A stretch of DNA of 30,196 nucleotides from NCBI GenBank assembly GCA_964389005.1, contig CAYMCV010000017.1, positions 1 to 30,196 of the forward strand, given 5' to 3'. The notes below the pieces were generated by a model, which ran no database searches, had not been told where the DNA came from, and saw only the letters and a list, made by a program, of their open reading frames with translations. Position 1 is the stretch's first letter, and every line of letters starts with the position of its first letter. Shown here in pieces: positions 15,138 through 22,213 of this stretch. A program made the position numbers and the translations under genes. Source of the DNA: CAYMCV01 sp964389005 (lineage in GTDB: Bacteria > Bacillota > Clostridia > Lachnospirales > Lachnospiraceae).

Positions 15138-15425
15138 TCATTTCGGGAGACGTTCAAAAATCAATTCATAACCATCGCTGCCGTAATTCAATGAGCGGTT
15201 TACGCGACTGATGGTCGCGGTGGAAGCACCGGTTTTTTCGGCAATTTCCAGGTAAGTCTTTTTCTCACGCAGCATAGTCGCTACTGCGAAACGCTGTGAC
15301 AGTGAGAGTAATTCATTGACGGTACACAAATCCTCAAAAAAGGAATAGCACTCTTCTTTGTTTTCCAAACATAAAATTGCATCAAATAAATGGTCAACCG
15401 CTTCGGTCTGTAATTTCTTATTCAT
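15138..15425 (-). CDS. yerC: YerC/YecD-family TrpR-like regulator
   Basis: A 95-residue helical protein of the TrpR superfamily. Residues about 30-55 (FEDLCTVNELLSLSQRFAVATM) match the family core. A helix-turn-helix follows (YLEIAEKTGASTATISRVNRSL, 58-79). The length matches YerC of Bacillus, whose ligand and target are poorly known to me. ATG 15425 has AAAGGAC about 8 nt upstream. It ends 6 nt from the LytM-like gene in convergent orientation. A minus-strand promoter (TTTACG-17-TAAAAT) lies upstream with its -35 inside a 10-bp inverted repeat, consistent with autoregulation. Whether it senses tryptophan or controls the neighbouring aro genes cannot be read from sequence. Confidence 0.88.
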   Translation of the reverse strand: MNKKLQTEAVDHLFDAILCLENKEECYSFFEDLCTVNELLSLSQRFAVATMLREKKTYLEIAEKTGASTATISRVNRSLNYGSDGYELIFERLPK

Positions 15426-15498
15426 GAGATTCGTCCTTTCGGAAATGGATTCGCAAACAGTTTCACACGTTAAAGTTTCACCGTTGTAAGTTTTGATA

Positions 15499-15527
15499 AT
15501 TTTACCACACGAAAGTGAATTCGTAAA
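15499..15527 (-). promoter_or_regulatory. Promoter for yerC
   Basis: Minus strand: TTTACG (15527-15522), a 17-nt spacer and TAAAAT (15504-15499). The -35 overlaps the left arm of the inverted repeat at 15517-15543. Confidence 0.55.
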
Positions 15528-15543
15528 TAGTACTTACGAATTC
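15517..15543. promoter_or_regulatory. 10-bp inverted repeat between divergent promoters (possible operator)
   Basis: GAATTCGTAA (15517-15526), a 7-nt spacer ATAGTAC, then TTACGAATTC (15534-15543), a perfect 10-bp repeat. It covers the -35 of yerC on the minus strand and abuts the -35 of the YfhO-family gene on the plus strand. This is a natural place for a dimeric helix-turn-helix repressor acting on both genes. Confidence 0.6.
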
Positions 15544-15572
15544 TTGTCAAATATATCAATCACACTTATAAT
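15544..15572 (+). promoter_or_regulatory. Promoter for the YfhO-family gene
   Basis: TTGTCA (15544-15549), a 17-nt spacer and a perfect TATAAT (15567-15572). Transcription would start about 30 nt before ATG 15610. Confidence 0.8.
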
Positions 15573-15609
15573 CAAATTATATGTAATAGTAAAATGGGTA
15601 GGATAATAA

Positions 15610-18273
15610 ATGAGTCAGATAAAAACTAATCATTCCAAAGAAAGTATATATAGTAAGTTAAACAGGATATCCAAGAGATGGTATCCTATCATTGCATTTG
15701 TATTAACTGCACTTGTGTACTATATGTTTTTATCATATTCACAGATGTTAAGTACAGGTAAGTATGAGTTACTTCACGGAGATTTGCTTGATAATTATGT
15801 ACCAACGATAAGAGCACTTGCCAGAGATATTAGAAACGGTACAAGTTGTTGGTTTTCGTGGAGCAATTATTTAGGTGCGGGAACTGCAATGACCAATGCA
15901 TTTAATTGGAATCCTATAAATATACTATATGTGATTTTTTATGATGCAGATCCGGTAATAATCACAACGATTGTGCTGATGATAAAAACCGCATTATCCG
16001 GTATGAGTTTTCAACTGTTTGCATCAAGAACGTTAAAATGTAAAGGATATGAGAGCATCATTTTTGCTATTTTTTATGCAATGTGTTCTTATCAAGTTAT
16101 TTATCTGGTCAATACCATCTTTATGGATGCGTTATACATGTGTCCAATAATCATTATGCTACTGTTTGAATTATATGATACCGGAAAGTACAGATTATTG
16201 GTTTTGGCATATGCCTATTTATTCATAGTTCAATTCTATATCGGTTATATGATTGGAATTTTTACTGTTGTATGCCTTATTGCCTATTCTTTTTATCGTG
16301 CGGATAGAATTAAATGGAAACTATTGTGGAGACGTTGGCTATTGTTTTTTGGGGTTGTAGTCCTTGCGGCAGGGTTAGCAGCGGTTATTCTTCTTCCGGC
16401 AGGAATAACGCTATTTACGAATCAGCCTGAAGATGCAACTAAATTTCCGAAAATGATAGTGACGATTATTGATGTATACAATAATCTTTTTATTGGTCAG
16501 TATCAAACAATGAGTGGCTATTATCCATATATCTACTGTGGAATCCCAGCATTACTGCTATTACCGTACTATTTCTTCAATAAATCTATTACTGTAAAAG
16601 AAAAGATTTGTACAGCCGGAGTCGGCGCTTTTCTTTTGATATGTACTTTAACAGAGATTCCTTACAAATTCATACATGCATTTGACGCACCGGACATGTT
16701 CGGTTTTCGATTTTCATTTCTGATAAGTTTCTGGCTTCTGTTTGTTTCGTGTAGACAGTATAAACATATGAGAAGTTTGTCTATGACAAGGTTTCTTCTG
16801 CTATGTATTGGGAATGTAATCATTTATGGTATCGCCGGATATTATCAAATGAAAACAATAGCGAATGAGTCATCAAATTGCTTAATATATGTATTGATAA
16901 ATCTAATTTTCATGCTTGCATGGGGCTTGTTGGATTACTTTTATCTTACTCATAAATATAATCAGGTAAATATTGTATTTTTAGCATTGCTTATTACCAT
17001 GGTTGAGACTTGCCTAAATGCGTGTCTCGTATATGGATATACCGATGAGCCTATTTCATATAAGGAAACAACCTTTTATTCATGGTATGATGGAGCAGAG
17101 GAGGCGGTAGAAAAACTTACAGAAAATACGGATTGCAATAACTATCGTGTGCGTTATGAAAATGATTTAATCAACAATTCCGGCGCATTTTGGGGATATA
17201 ACGGACTTGACAGTTTTTCAACTGCCGAAAACACTGCGTTGAGAAATGTGATGCGGAATTTAGGAATCTATACAAGTCCTCGATTATTGTATGATTATGG
17301 GTATACGGATGTAACGGATATGATTTTCGGTGTGAAATATACCATTGAAGGGATTGATCCTTATATGATTTATTCTGAAGTACCACAGACAAATTACGTT
17401 GTCAACGAATCTGTATTAGGTATTGGATATTTAGTAGATGAAAAATTGATTGATTTATCACTGACTGAACATAATGCGTTTGAGAACCAAAATCATTTAT
17501 TATCAGCAATGACGGGTGATGAAATTGTTTGCTTCATCAGAGCACAGGAACCGGAAATTATTGAGAACGGAATACACATGACTATTGACGAAGATGGTAT
17601 TAATTATGTTAACGCTGATATCAACAAGGATATGCAACAAGCAGAAATCATGTACACCATACCCAAGAATTATGACGGTGCCTATTTGCAAATAATTAGG
17701 AATACGCAAGGGAATGATAGTAATGCTCCCAAAATAATCGGAGAAGCTGAAATTAAGTATCTAAAAGAGGTTAATCATATTGCATGTGAACATATAGAGA
17801 AACTTTGTGAGAATAATGATATATGTTCTTTTAATATTGTAATGGATACTGATGATTATCAATCATACAAAATTGATGATTTACTACTCTATTATTATGA
17901 TGAATCAATGCTTCATAAAGCATATTTGAATCTAAAAAATGGGCAGATGAATATTGTTGAGTTTACAGATGGATATGTTAAAGCATCTGTCGATGTGAAA
18001 GGAGAGAAGAAACTCTTATTTACTACGATTCCGGCAGTGGACGGATGGGAGGTCAAGGTCAATCAAAAGGATGGAACAATTATTAAAGTATTAAACGGGG
18101 CTTTCATTGCGGTAATGCTTGAAGAAGGTAATAATGAACTGGAATTCATTTATACGCCACCTGGATTCGTGTTGGGAAAATATATATCTGGTATTGCTAT
18201 TTTATTCTATTTACTTCTTTTCATTAACTCAAAAAGAAGAAAAAGAATAGTGCGAAGTGACAATTGCTCTTAG
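15610..18273 (+). CDS. YfhO-family multi-pass membrane protein (putative GT-C glycosyltransferase)
   Basis: An 887-residue polytopic protein. A first span (about 25-43) leads to an extracytoplasmic loop with HGDLLDNYVP (56-65), whose Asp58 and Asp61 fit the acidic first-loop motif of GT-C-fold transferases. Many further spans follow to about residue 475. A large extracytoplasmic domain (about 480-845) comes next, then a last span (about 848-868) and a basic tail (NSKRRKRIVRSD). Known YfhO proteins in Bacillus and Listeria act in glycosylation of teichoic-type polymers using lipid-linked sugars. That role fits the glycan genes downstream but is inferred. The ribosome site is weak (GTAGGAT before ATG 15610). 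The gene is clearly more AT-rich than the aro operon. It stands as its own unit with a good promoter. Confidence 0.82.
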   Translation: MSQIKTNHSKESIYSKLNRISKRWYPIIAFVLTALVYYMFLSYSQMLSTGKYELLHGDLLDNYVPTIRALARDIRNGTSCWFSWSNYLGAGTAMTNAFNWNPINILYVIFYDADPVIITTIVLMIKTALSGMSFQLFASRTLKCKGYESIIFAIFYAMCSYQVIYLVNTIFMDALYMCPIIIMLLFELYDTGKYRLLVLAYAYLFIVQFYIGYMIGIFTVVCLIAYSFYRADRIKWKLLWRRWLLFFGVVVLAAGLAAVILLPAGITLFTNQPEDATKFPKMIVTIIDVYNNLFIGQYQTMSGYYPYIYCGIPALLLLPYYFFNKSITVKEKICTAGVGAFLLICTLTEIPYKFIHAFDAPDMFGFRFSFLISFWLLFVSCRQYKHMRSLSMTRFLLLCIGNVIIYGIAGYYQMKTIANESSNCLIYVLINLIFMLAWGLLDYFYLTHKYNQVNIVFLALLITMVETCLNACLVYGYTDEPISYKETTFYSWYDGAEEAVEKLTENTDCNNYRVRYENDLINNSGAFWGYNGLDSFSTAENTALRNVMRNLGIYTSPRLLYDYGYTDVTDMIFGVKYTIEGIDPYMIYSEVPQTNYVVNESVLGIGYLVDEKLIDLSLTEHNAFENQNHLLSAMTGDEIVCFIRAQEPEIIENGIHMTIDEDGINYVNADINKDMQQAEIMYTIPKNYDGAYLQIIRNTQGNDSNAPKIIGEAEIKYLKEVNHIACEHIEKLCENNDICSFNIVMDTDDYQSYKIDDLLLYYYDESMLHKAYLNLKNGQMNIVEFTDGYVKASVDVKGEKKLLFTTIPAVDGWEVKVNQKDGTIIKVLNGAFIAVMLEEGNNELEFIYTPPGFVLGKYISGIAILFYLLLFINSKRRKRIVRSDNCS

Positions 18274-18290
18274 AGTGTATGTGCGTACAC

Positions 18291-18319
18291 TTTACAAGTG
18301 GTTTTTATTACTATATAAT
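18291..18319 (+). promoter_or_regulatory. Promoter reading into the 18318-18483 element
   Basis: TTTACA (18291-18296), a 17-nt spacer and a perfect TATAAT (18314-18319). A 6-bp hairpin (18274-18279 with 18286-18291) directly after the YfhO-gene stop touches the -35. The predicted transcript carries nearly the whole structured element as a leader of about 220 nt before the DUF1836 gene. Confidence 0.7.
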
Positions 18320-18332
18320 GTAACTATTCAGA

Positions 18333-18402
18333 GCCAAGCAACGTATCTCAATGTGTGTATCATGCTTGCATGAATGCACACATTGAGATAACGTTATTTG
18401 GC
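18333..18402. repeat. Long imperfect hairpin inside the element
   Basis: Nested pairings: GCCAA (18333-18337) with TTGGC (18398-18402); AACGT plus ATCTCAATGTGTG (18340-18357) with CACACATTGAGAT and AACGTT (18377-18395, one bulged A); and an apical TCATGC/GCATGA (18360-18365 with 18368-18373) around TT. No T-tract follows, so this is not an ordinary terminator. Confidence 0.8.
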
Positions 18403-18412
18403 GAGAAGCCAC

Positions 18413-18475
18413 ATCGAGATGGAGCGAAGCGGAATCGAGATGAGGCGAAGCGGAGCCAAGATGAGGGCGCTGAAT
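18413..18475 (+). repeat. Tandem 21-bp units
   Basis: Two near-identical 21-bp copies (18413-18433 and 18434-18454) of the pattern ATCGAGATgrrGCGAAGCGGA are followed by a decayed third copy (18455-18475, GCCAAGATGAGGGCGCTGAAT). A related stretch (GGCGAGAAGCC, 18400-18410) precedes them. The Arg/Ser-like codon pattern is not within an open gene. Confidence 0.7.
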
Positions 18476-18546
18476 AGTTACATGGATTTGATGTGTGTAT
18501 CATGCTTTGTGAATGTACAGAACGAAATGGTGGAGGTTTACAGTTT

Positions 18547-19227
18547 ATGAATACAGAAGATATTTTGAATGAGATATTGGCGAAAGTCGAGAGCGTCATG
18601 CAAATCAAGACCGGCGACATTCCCAATATTGATTTGTATATGGATCAGGTTACAACGTTTATGGATGAAAAGCTTTGCGCCACGGTGCGAAAGGGTGAGG
18701 CGGAAGAACACATTCTGACGAAGACGATGATCAATAATTATGCCAAGAATGATTTGTTGCCGCCACCGGTTAAGAAGAAGTATTCGAAAGAACACATGAT
18801 GGTGTTGATTTTTGTGTACTATTTTAAAAGTTTCATGACCATCAGCGACATCCAAGAAATTTTGAATCCGTTGACGGAGAAGTACTTCGCCAAGGGCAGT
18901 GAGCCGTCATTGGAAGATATCTATAGAGAAGTCTTCACGGCGGGTGATATGCGGCTTGTACATTTAAAGGAAGATTTGACGGATAAGTATGAAGCGGCAC
19001 AAGAAACTTTTCCGGATGCGTCAGAGGAAGATGCTGAATTTTTACGAATGTTCTCATACATTTGTTTTTTGAGTTACGATATTTTTGTTAAAAAGATGCT
19101 TGTGGAGCGTCTTGTGGATGAGGTTGTAGAATCAAAGAAGCGAGAGGAGGAACGGAAAAAAGAAGAAGTTAAGAAGAAAAAGAGCAAAGAAAAAGACAAC
19201 AAAGAGAGTGAGGAAGTGGCACAATGA
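18547..19227 (+). CDS. DUF1836-family protein
   Basis: A 226-residue soluble protein of unknown function. The region around 79-103 (YSKEHMMVLIFVYYFKSFMTISDIQ) is the recognisable DUF1836 core, which in other members looks like a helical regulator-type domain with a winged-helix flavour. Residues about 196-226 are a highly charged Lys/Glu tail (EERKKEEVKKKKSKEKDNKE). ATG 18547 was chosen because GGAGG (18532-18536) lies upstream. The open frame from 18493 would start inside the repeated sequence. Its stop overlaps the flavoprotein ATG (ATGA), so the two are translationally coupled. A regulatory or scaffold role for the downstream glycan genes is possible but not shown. Confidence 0.75.
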   Translation: MNTEDILNEILAKVESVMQIKTGDIPNIDLYMDQVTTFMDEKLCATVRKGEAEEHILTKTMINNYAKNDLLPPPVKKKYSKEHMMVLIFVYYFKSFMTISDIQEILNPLTEKYFAKGSEPSLEDIYREVFTAGDMRLVHLKEDLTDKYEAAQETFPDASEEDAEFLRMFSYICFLSYDIFVKKMLVERLVDEVVESKKREEERKKEEVKKKKSKEKDNKESEEVAQ

Positions 19228-20786
19228 AGAAAATAGTTATTATCGGTGCCGGACCTGCGGGAATTACAGCAGGATACGAGCTCGTGAAACGTTCAAAGGA
19301 TGTGGAAGTCATTGTTTTGGAAGAAACAGAAGCAATCGGCGGTATTTCACGGACGGTTCGCTACAAGGGGAATCGTATGGATATCGGTGGACATCGTTTC
19401 TTTTCCAAGGATGTGACGGTTACAAAATGGTGGGACGACTTGATGCCAAGGCAGGGAGCACCGGCGTATGATGATATCAGAACCGGTCGCATTGTTGCAC
19501 TTAAAGAAGGTGGCCCGGATCCCGAAAAAGAAGACAGAGTTATGTTAACCAGAAGAAGAGTGTCAAGAATTTACTACAAGAGGAAATTCTTTGACTATCC
19601 GATTAAGATGAGCGCCCAAACAATTAAAAATATGGGCTTTTTTACGACGATGGGTGCGGGCTTTAGTTACCTTGGTTCCTGTATTGTAAAGAAAAAAGAA
19701 GACTCATTGGAAAACTTTTATGTTAACCGATTCGGAAAGAAACTCTATTCCATGTTTTTTGAAGGTTACACGGAAAAATTATGGGGCAGACATCCGCGTG
19801 AAATCTCTGCGGCATGGGGTGCACAACGTGTTAAAGGACTTTCTATTTTAGCTATATTGAAGGATATGTGGAGAAAAGCTTTTTCGAAGAAGGCAGATAA
19901 GGCGAAAGTGGAAACTTCTTTAATTGAAGAATTTGGTTATCCGAAATATGGACCCGGAGAATTATGGGAGATGGCGGCACATGATTTCGAGCAAATGGGC
20001 GGCGTGATTCAAAAAGGAATGAAAGTTGTACGCATTGTAACGACAGATGGCGCAGTAACAAGCGTGATATGTGAAAAAGATGGTGTCGAGATAGAAGTAG
20101 CCGGAGATGTTTTCCTATCTTCCATGCCAATCAAGGATTTGGTTTCGGGCATGAATGACGTTCCGACAAATGTCAGAGAAGTAGCGAGTGGGTTACCCTA
20201 TCGTGATTTTGTGACCGTGGGAATCCTGGTCGATCGAATTCAACTCGTCAATACGACCAATCTAAAAACGCTTTCCGATATCGTTCCGGATTGCTGGATT
20301 TATGTACAGGATGCCGGTGTGAAACTAGGTCGAATTCAAATTTTTAACAACTGGTCACCTTATCTTGTGGAACAACCGGAATCAAAGTTGTGGATCGGAC
20401 TGGAATACTTCTGCACAGAGGGCGATGAATTCTGGGAAATGTCAGAAGAAGAATGGGTGGACTATGCGACAAAAGAATTGATTCAAATGGGCGTTTTGAA
20501 AGAAGCATCCGAAGTGCTGGACTTCCATCGCGAGAAAGTTAAGAAAGCATACCCTGCATATTTTGATACCTATGACAGAATGGATGAGGTTGTGACGTAC
20601 TTAAATGGTTTTGAGAACCTTTTCTGTATCGGAAGAAACGGGCAGCACCGGTATAATAACATGGATCATTCTATGGCGACGGCTTTTGAAGCGGTCAACA
20701 ACATTCTGTCCGGAAAGAAAGATAAGGATAATATCTGGAATGTTAATACGGAGCAGGAATATCATGAGGAAAAGGACGAGGAATAG
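19224..20786 (+). CDS. FAD-dependent oxidoreductase, UDP-galactopyranose mutase / amine-oxidase-like
   Basis: A 520-residue flavoprotein. The dinucleotide-binding GAGPAG (8-13) with acidic Glu33/34 at the end of the second strand is followed by GGISRTVRYKGNRMDIGGHRFFSK (39-62), the FAD-pyrophosphate and isoalloxazine loop of the NAD(P)-binding-8/amine oxidase superfamily. A C-terminal FCIGRNGQHRYNNMDHSMATAFEAV stretch (467-491) closes the FAD site. Such proteins occur in polysaccharide clusters and are often annotated as UDP-galactopyranose mutase-like or protoporphyrinogen-oxidase-like. The true substrate is unknown. It overlaps the DUF1836 gene by 4 nt and is followed after 5 nt by rfbH, so it belongs to the sugar operon. 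It could act on a nucleotide sugar or a lipid-linked sugar. Confidence 0.82.
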   Translation: MKKIVIIGAGPAGITAGYELVKRSKDVEVIVLEETEAIGGISRTVRYKGNRMDIGGHRFFSKDVTVTKWWDDLMPRQGAPAYDDIRTGRIVALKEGGPDPEKEDRVMLTRRRVSRIYYKRKFFDYPIKMSAQTIKNMGFFTTMGAGFSYLGSCIVKKKEDSLENFYVNRFGKKLYSMFFEGYTEKLWGRHPREISAAWGAQRVKGLSILAILKDMWRKAFSKKADKAKVETSLIEEFGYPKYGPGELWEMAAHDFEQMGGVIQKGMKVVRIVTTDGAVTSVICEKDGVEIEVAGDVFLSSMPIKDLVSGMNDVPTNVREVASGLPYRDFVTVGILVDRIQLVNTTNLKTLSDIVPDCWIYVQDAGVKLGRIQIFNNWSPYLVEQPESKLWIGLEYFCTEGDEFWEMSEEEWVDYATKELIQMGVLKEASEVLDFHREKVKKAYPAYFDTYDRMDEVVTYLNGFENLFCIGRNGQHRYNNMDHSMATAFEAVNNILSGKKDKDNIWNVNTEQEYHEEKDEE

Positions 20787-20791
20787 ATGTT

Positions 20792-22126
20792 ATGTTAACC
20801 GAAAAGGAAGCACGTGCATTGATTTTGGAACAGGTCAAGGCATATTGCGAATTATATCATAAAGATAAAAAAGACTTTCAGGAGGGCGACAGAATTACGT
20901 ATGCCGCCAGAGTTTATGACAGTGACGAAATGGTAAATCTGGTGGACAGCAGTCTGGAATTCTGGCTGACATCGGGCCGTTACACAGAAGAGTTTGAGAC
21001 AGGGCTTGCCGAATACTTGAACATTCGACACTGCTTGTTGGTCAATTCGGGTTCTTCTGCGAATCTGCTTGCTTTTATGGCATTGACTTCGCCGTTACTC
21101 AATGAACGAAGAATCAGGAGAGGCGATGAGGTTATTACAGTTGCCGCAGGATTTCCGACAACTGTCGCGCCGATTATTCAGTATGGTGCGGTACCGGTTT
21201 TCATAGATGTTACGATTCCGGAATTGAATGTGGACTGTACGCAACTTGAGGAAGCATATTCAGAAAAAACCAAAGCCGTCATGCTCGCGCATACATTGGG
21301 GAATCCGTTTCCTGTTCAAGAAGTTAAGGCTTTTTGTGAGCGGCACAATCTGTGGTTGATTGAGGATAATTGCGATGCACTCGGCAGCGAGGTATGTATT
21401 GATGGGGAGATGCACAAGACAGGCACCATCGGAGACATCGGTACTTCGAGTTTTTATCCGCCTCACCATATGACAATGGGAGAAGGCGGTGCGGTATACA
21501 CCGATAACCCATTACTCTACAAATGTCTGCGCTCTATGAGAGATTGGGGACGAGAGTGTATTTGTCCTTCGGGAAAAGATAATTTGTGCGGTCACAGGTT
21601 TGACGGGCAATTCGGGGAATTACCGTATGGCTATGATCATAAATATGTATATTCGCATTTCGGATACAATCTGAAGGCAACGGATATGCAGGCAGCCATC
21701 GGGTGTGCACAACTTCGCAAAATCGATGAATTTGTGAAGAAGCGTCGCAGTAATTTTGCTTTGTTATCGGAGTTCATGAAGGATTTGGAAGATATATTGA
21801 TTTTGCCGAAGGCAACACCACTAACAAACCCAAGTTGGTTCGGATTCCCGATTACTGTAAAAAAAGACGGTGAGAGAGACAAAATTGTCCGGTATTTGGA
21901 AGAGCATAAAATTCAGACAAGAATGCTTTTTGCGGGGAATTTGACGAAGCATCCTTGTTTTGTGATGCAGAGGGAGGACTTGGATTACCGGATTGTTGGA
22001 AATTTACATAACACAGATTGCATCATGGAGAGAACATTTTGGATTGGTGTGTATCCGGCAATGCAGGAAGCCGAACTAGAATTTATGTCGAAGTGCATTC
22101 ACGAGGCAGTTGCATTATTACGGTAA
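20792..22126 (+). CDS. rfbH: RfbH / E1: CDP-4-keto-6-deoxy-glucose 3-dehydrase
   Basis: A 444-residue DegT/DnrJ-fold, PMP-dependent enzyme that removes the C3 hydroxyl of CDP-4-keto-6-deoxy-D-glucose, the key step to 3,6-dideoxyhexoses. The Lys that binds PLP in aminotransferases is His225 in SFYPPHHMTMGEGGAV (220-235), the hallmark of this dehydrase group. Cys194, Cys256, Cys258 and Cys266 match the C-x(n)-C-x-C-x7-C arrangement of the [2Fe-2S] cluster of E1 (rfbH/ascC/ddhC). This separates it from the cluster-free ColD. E1 needs the reductase E3 (ddhD/ascD) and upstream rfbF and rfbG. None is in the window, so they must lie beyond it. ATG 20792 is 5 nt after the flavoprotein. Confidence 0.9.
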   Translation: MLTEKEARALILEQVKAYCELYHKDKKDFQEGDRITYAARVYDSDEMVNLVDSSLEFWLTSGRYTEEFETGLAEYLNIRHCLLVNSGSSANLLAFMALTSPLLNERRIRRGDEVITVAAGFPTTVAPIIQYGAVPVFIDVTIPELNVDCTQLEEAYSEKTKAVMLAHTLGNPFPVQEVKAFCERHNLWLIEDNCDALGSEVCIDGEMHKTGTIGDIGTSSFYPPHHMTMGEGGAVYTDNPLLYKCLRSMRDWGRECICPSGKDNLCGHRFDGQFGELPYGYDHKYVYSHFGYNLKATDMQAAIGCAQLRKIDEFVKKRRSNFALLSEFMKDLEDILILPKATPLTNPSWFGFPITVKKDGERDKIVRYLEEHKIQTRMLFAGNLTKHPCFVMQREDLDYRIVGNLHNTDCIMERTFWIGVYPAMQEAELEFMSKCIHEAVALLR

Positions 22127-22213
22127 ATTTTTAGCAATAACTATTAATCGAGAAAATGATTGGTTTACATAAATCTGACACGATAGATATTTTTGTTGAG
22201 AAAAAGAGGAATT

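Larger units (their letters stand above)
18318..18483. repeat. 166-bp MITE-like structured element with 14-bp terminal inverted repeats
   Basis: ATGTAACTATTCAG (18318-18331) is perfectly inverted at 18470-18483 (CTGAATAGTTACAT). Inside are a long hairpin (18333-18402) and roughly 21-bp tandem units rich in GCGAAGCGGA (18413-18475). There is no coding capacity. The layout suits a small non-autonomous mobile element or a conserved structured RNA. Because a promoter lies at its left edge, it would form the 5' leader of the glycan operon. A 17-bp segment (18351-18367) recurs at 18491-18507 just outside the right end. No target-site duplication is obvious. Confidence 0.6.

Noticed and set aside
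15131..15154. Hairpin between the LytM-like gene and yerC as a terminator
   Set aside because: AACG(C)TCTC pairs with GAGACGTT with a bulge, but no T-tract follows on either strand and it lies mostly inside yerC coding sequence.
22127..22213. Separate promoter before the aldolase (TTTACA near 22164)
   Set aside because: The best -10 (TATTTT at an 18-nt spacing) is poor, and the 87-nt gap is compatible with read-through from rfbH.
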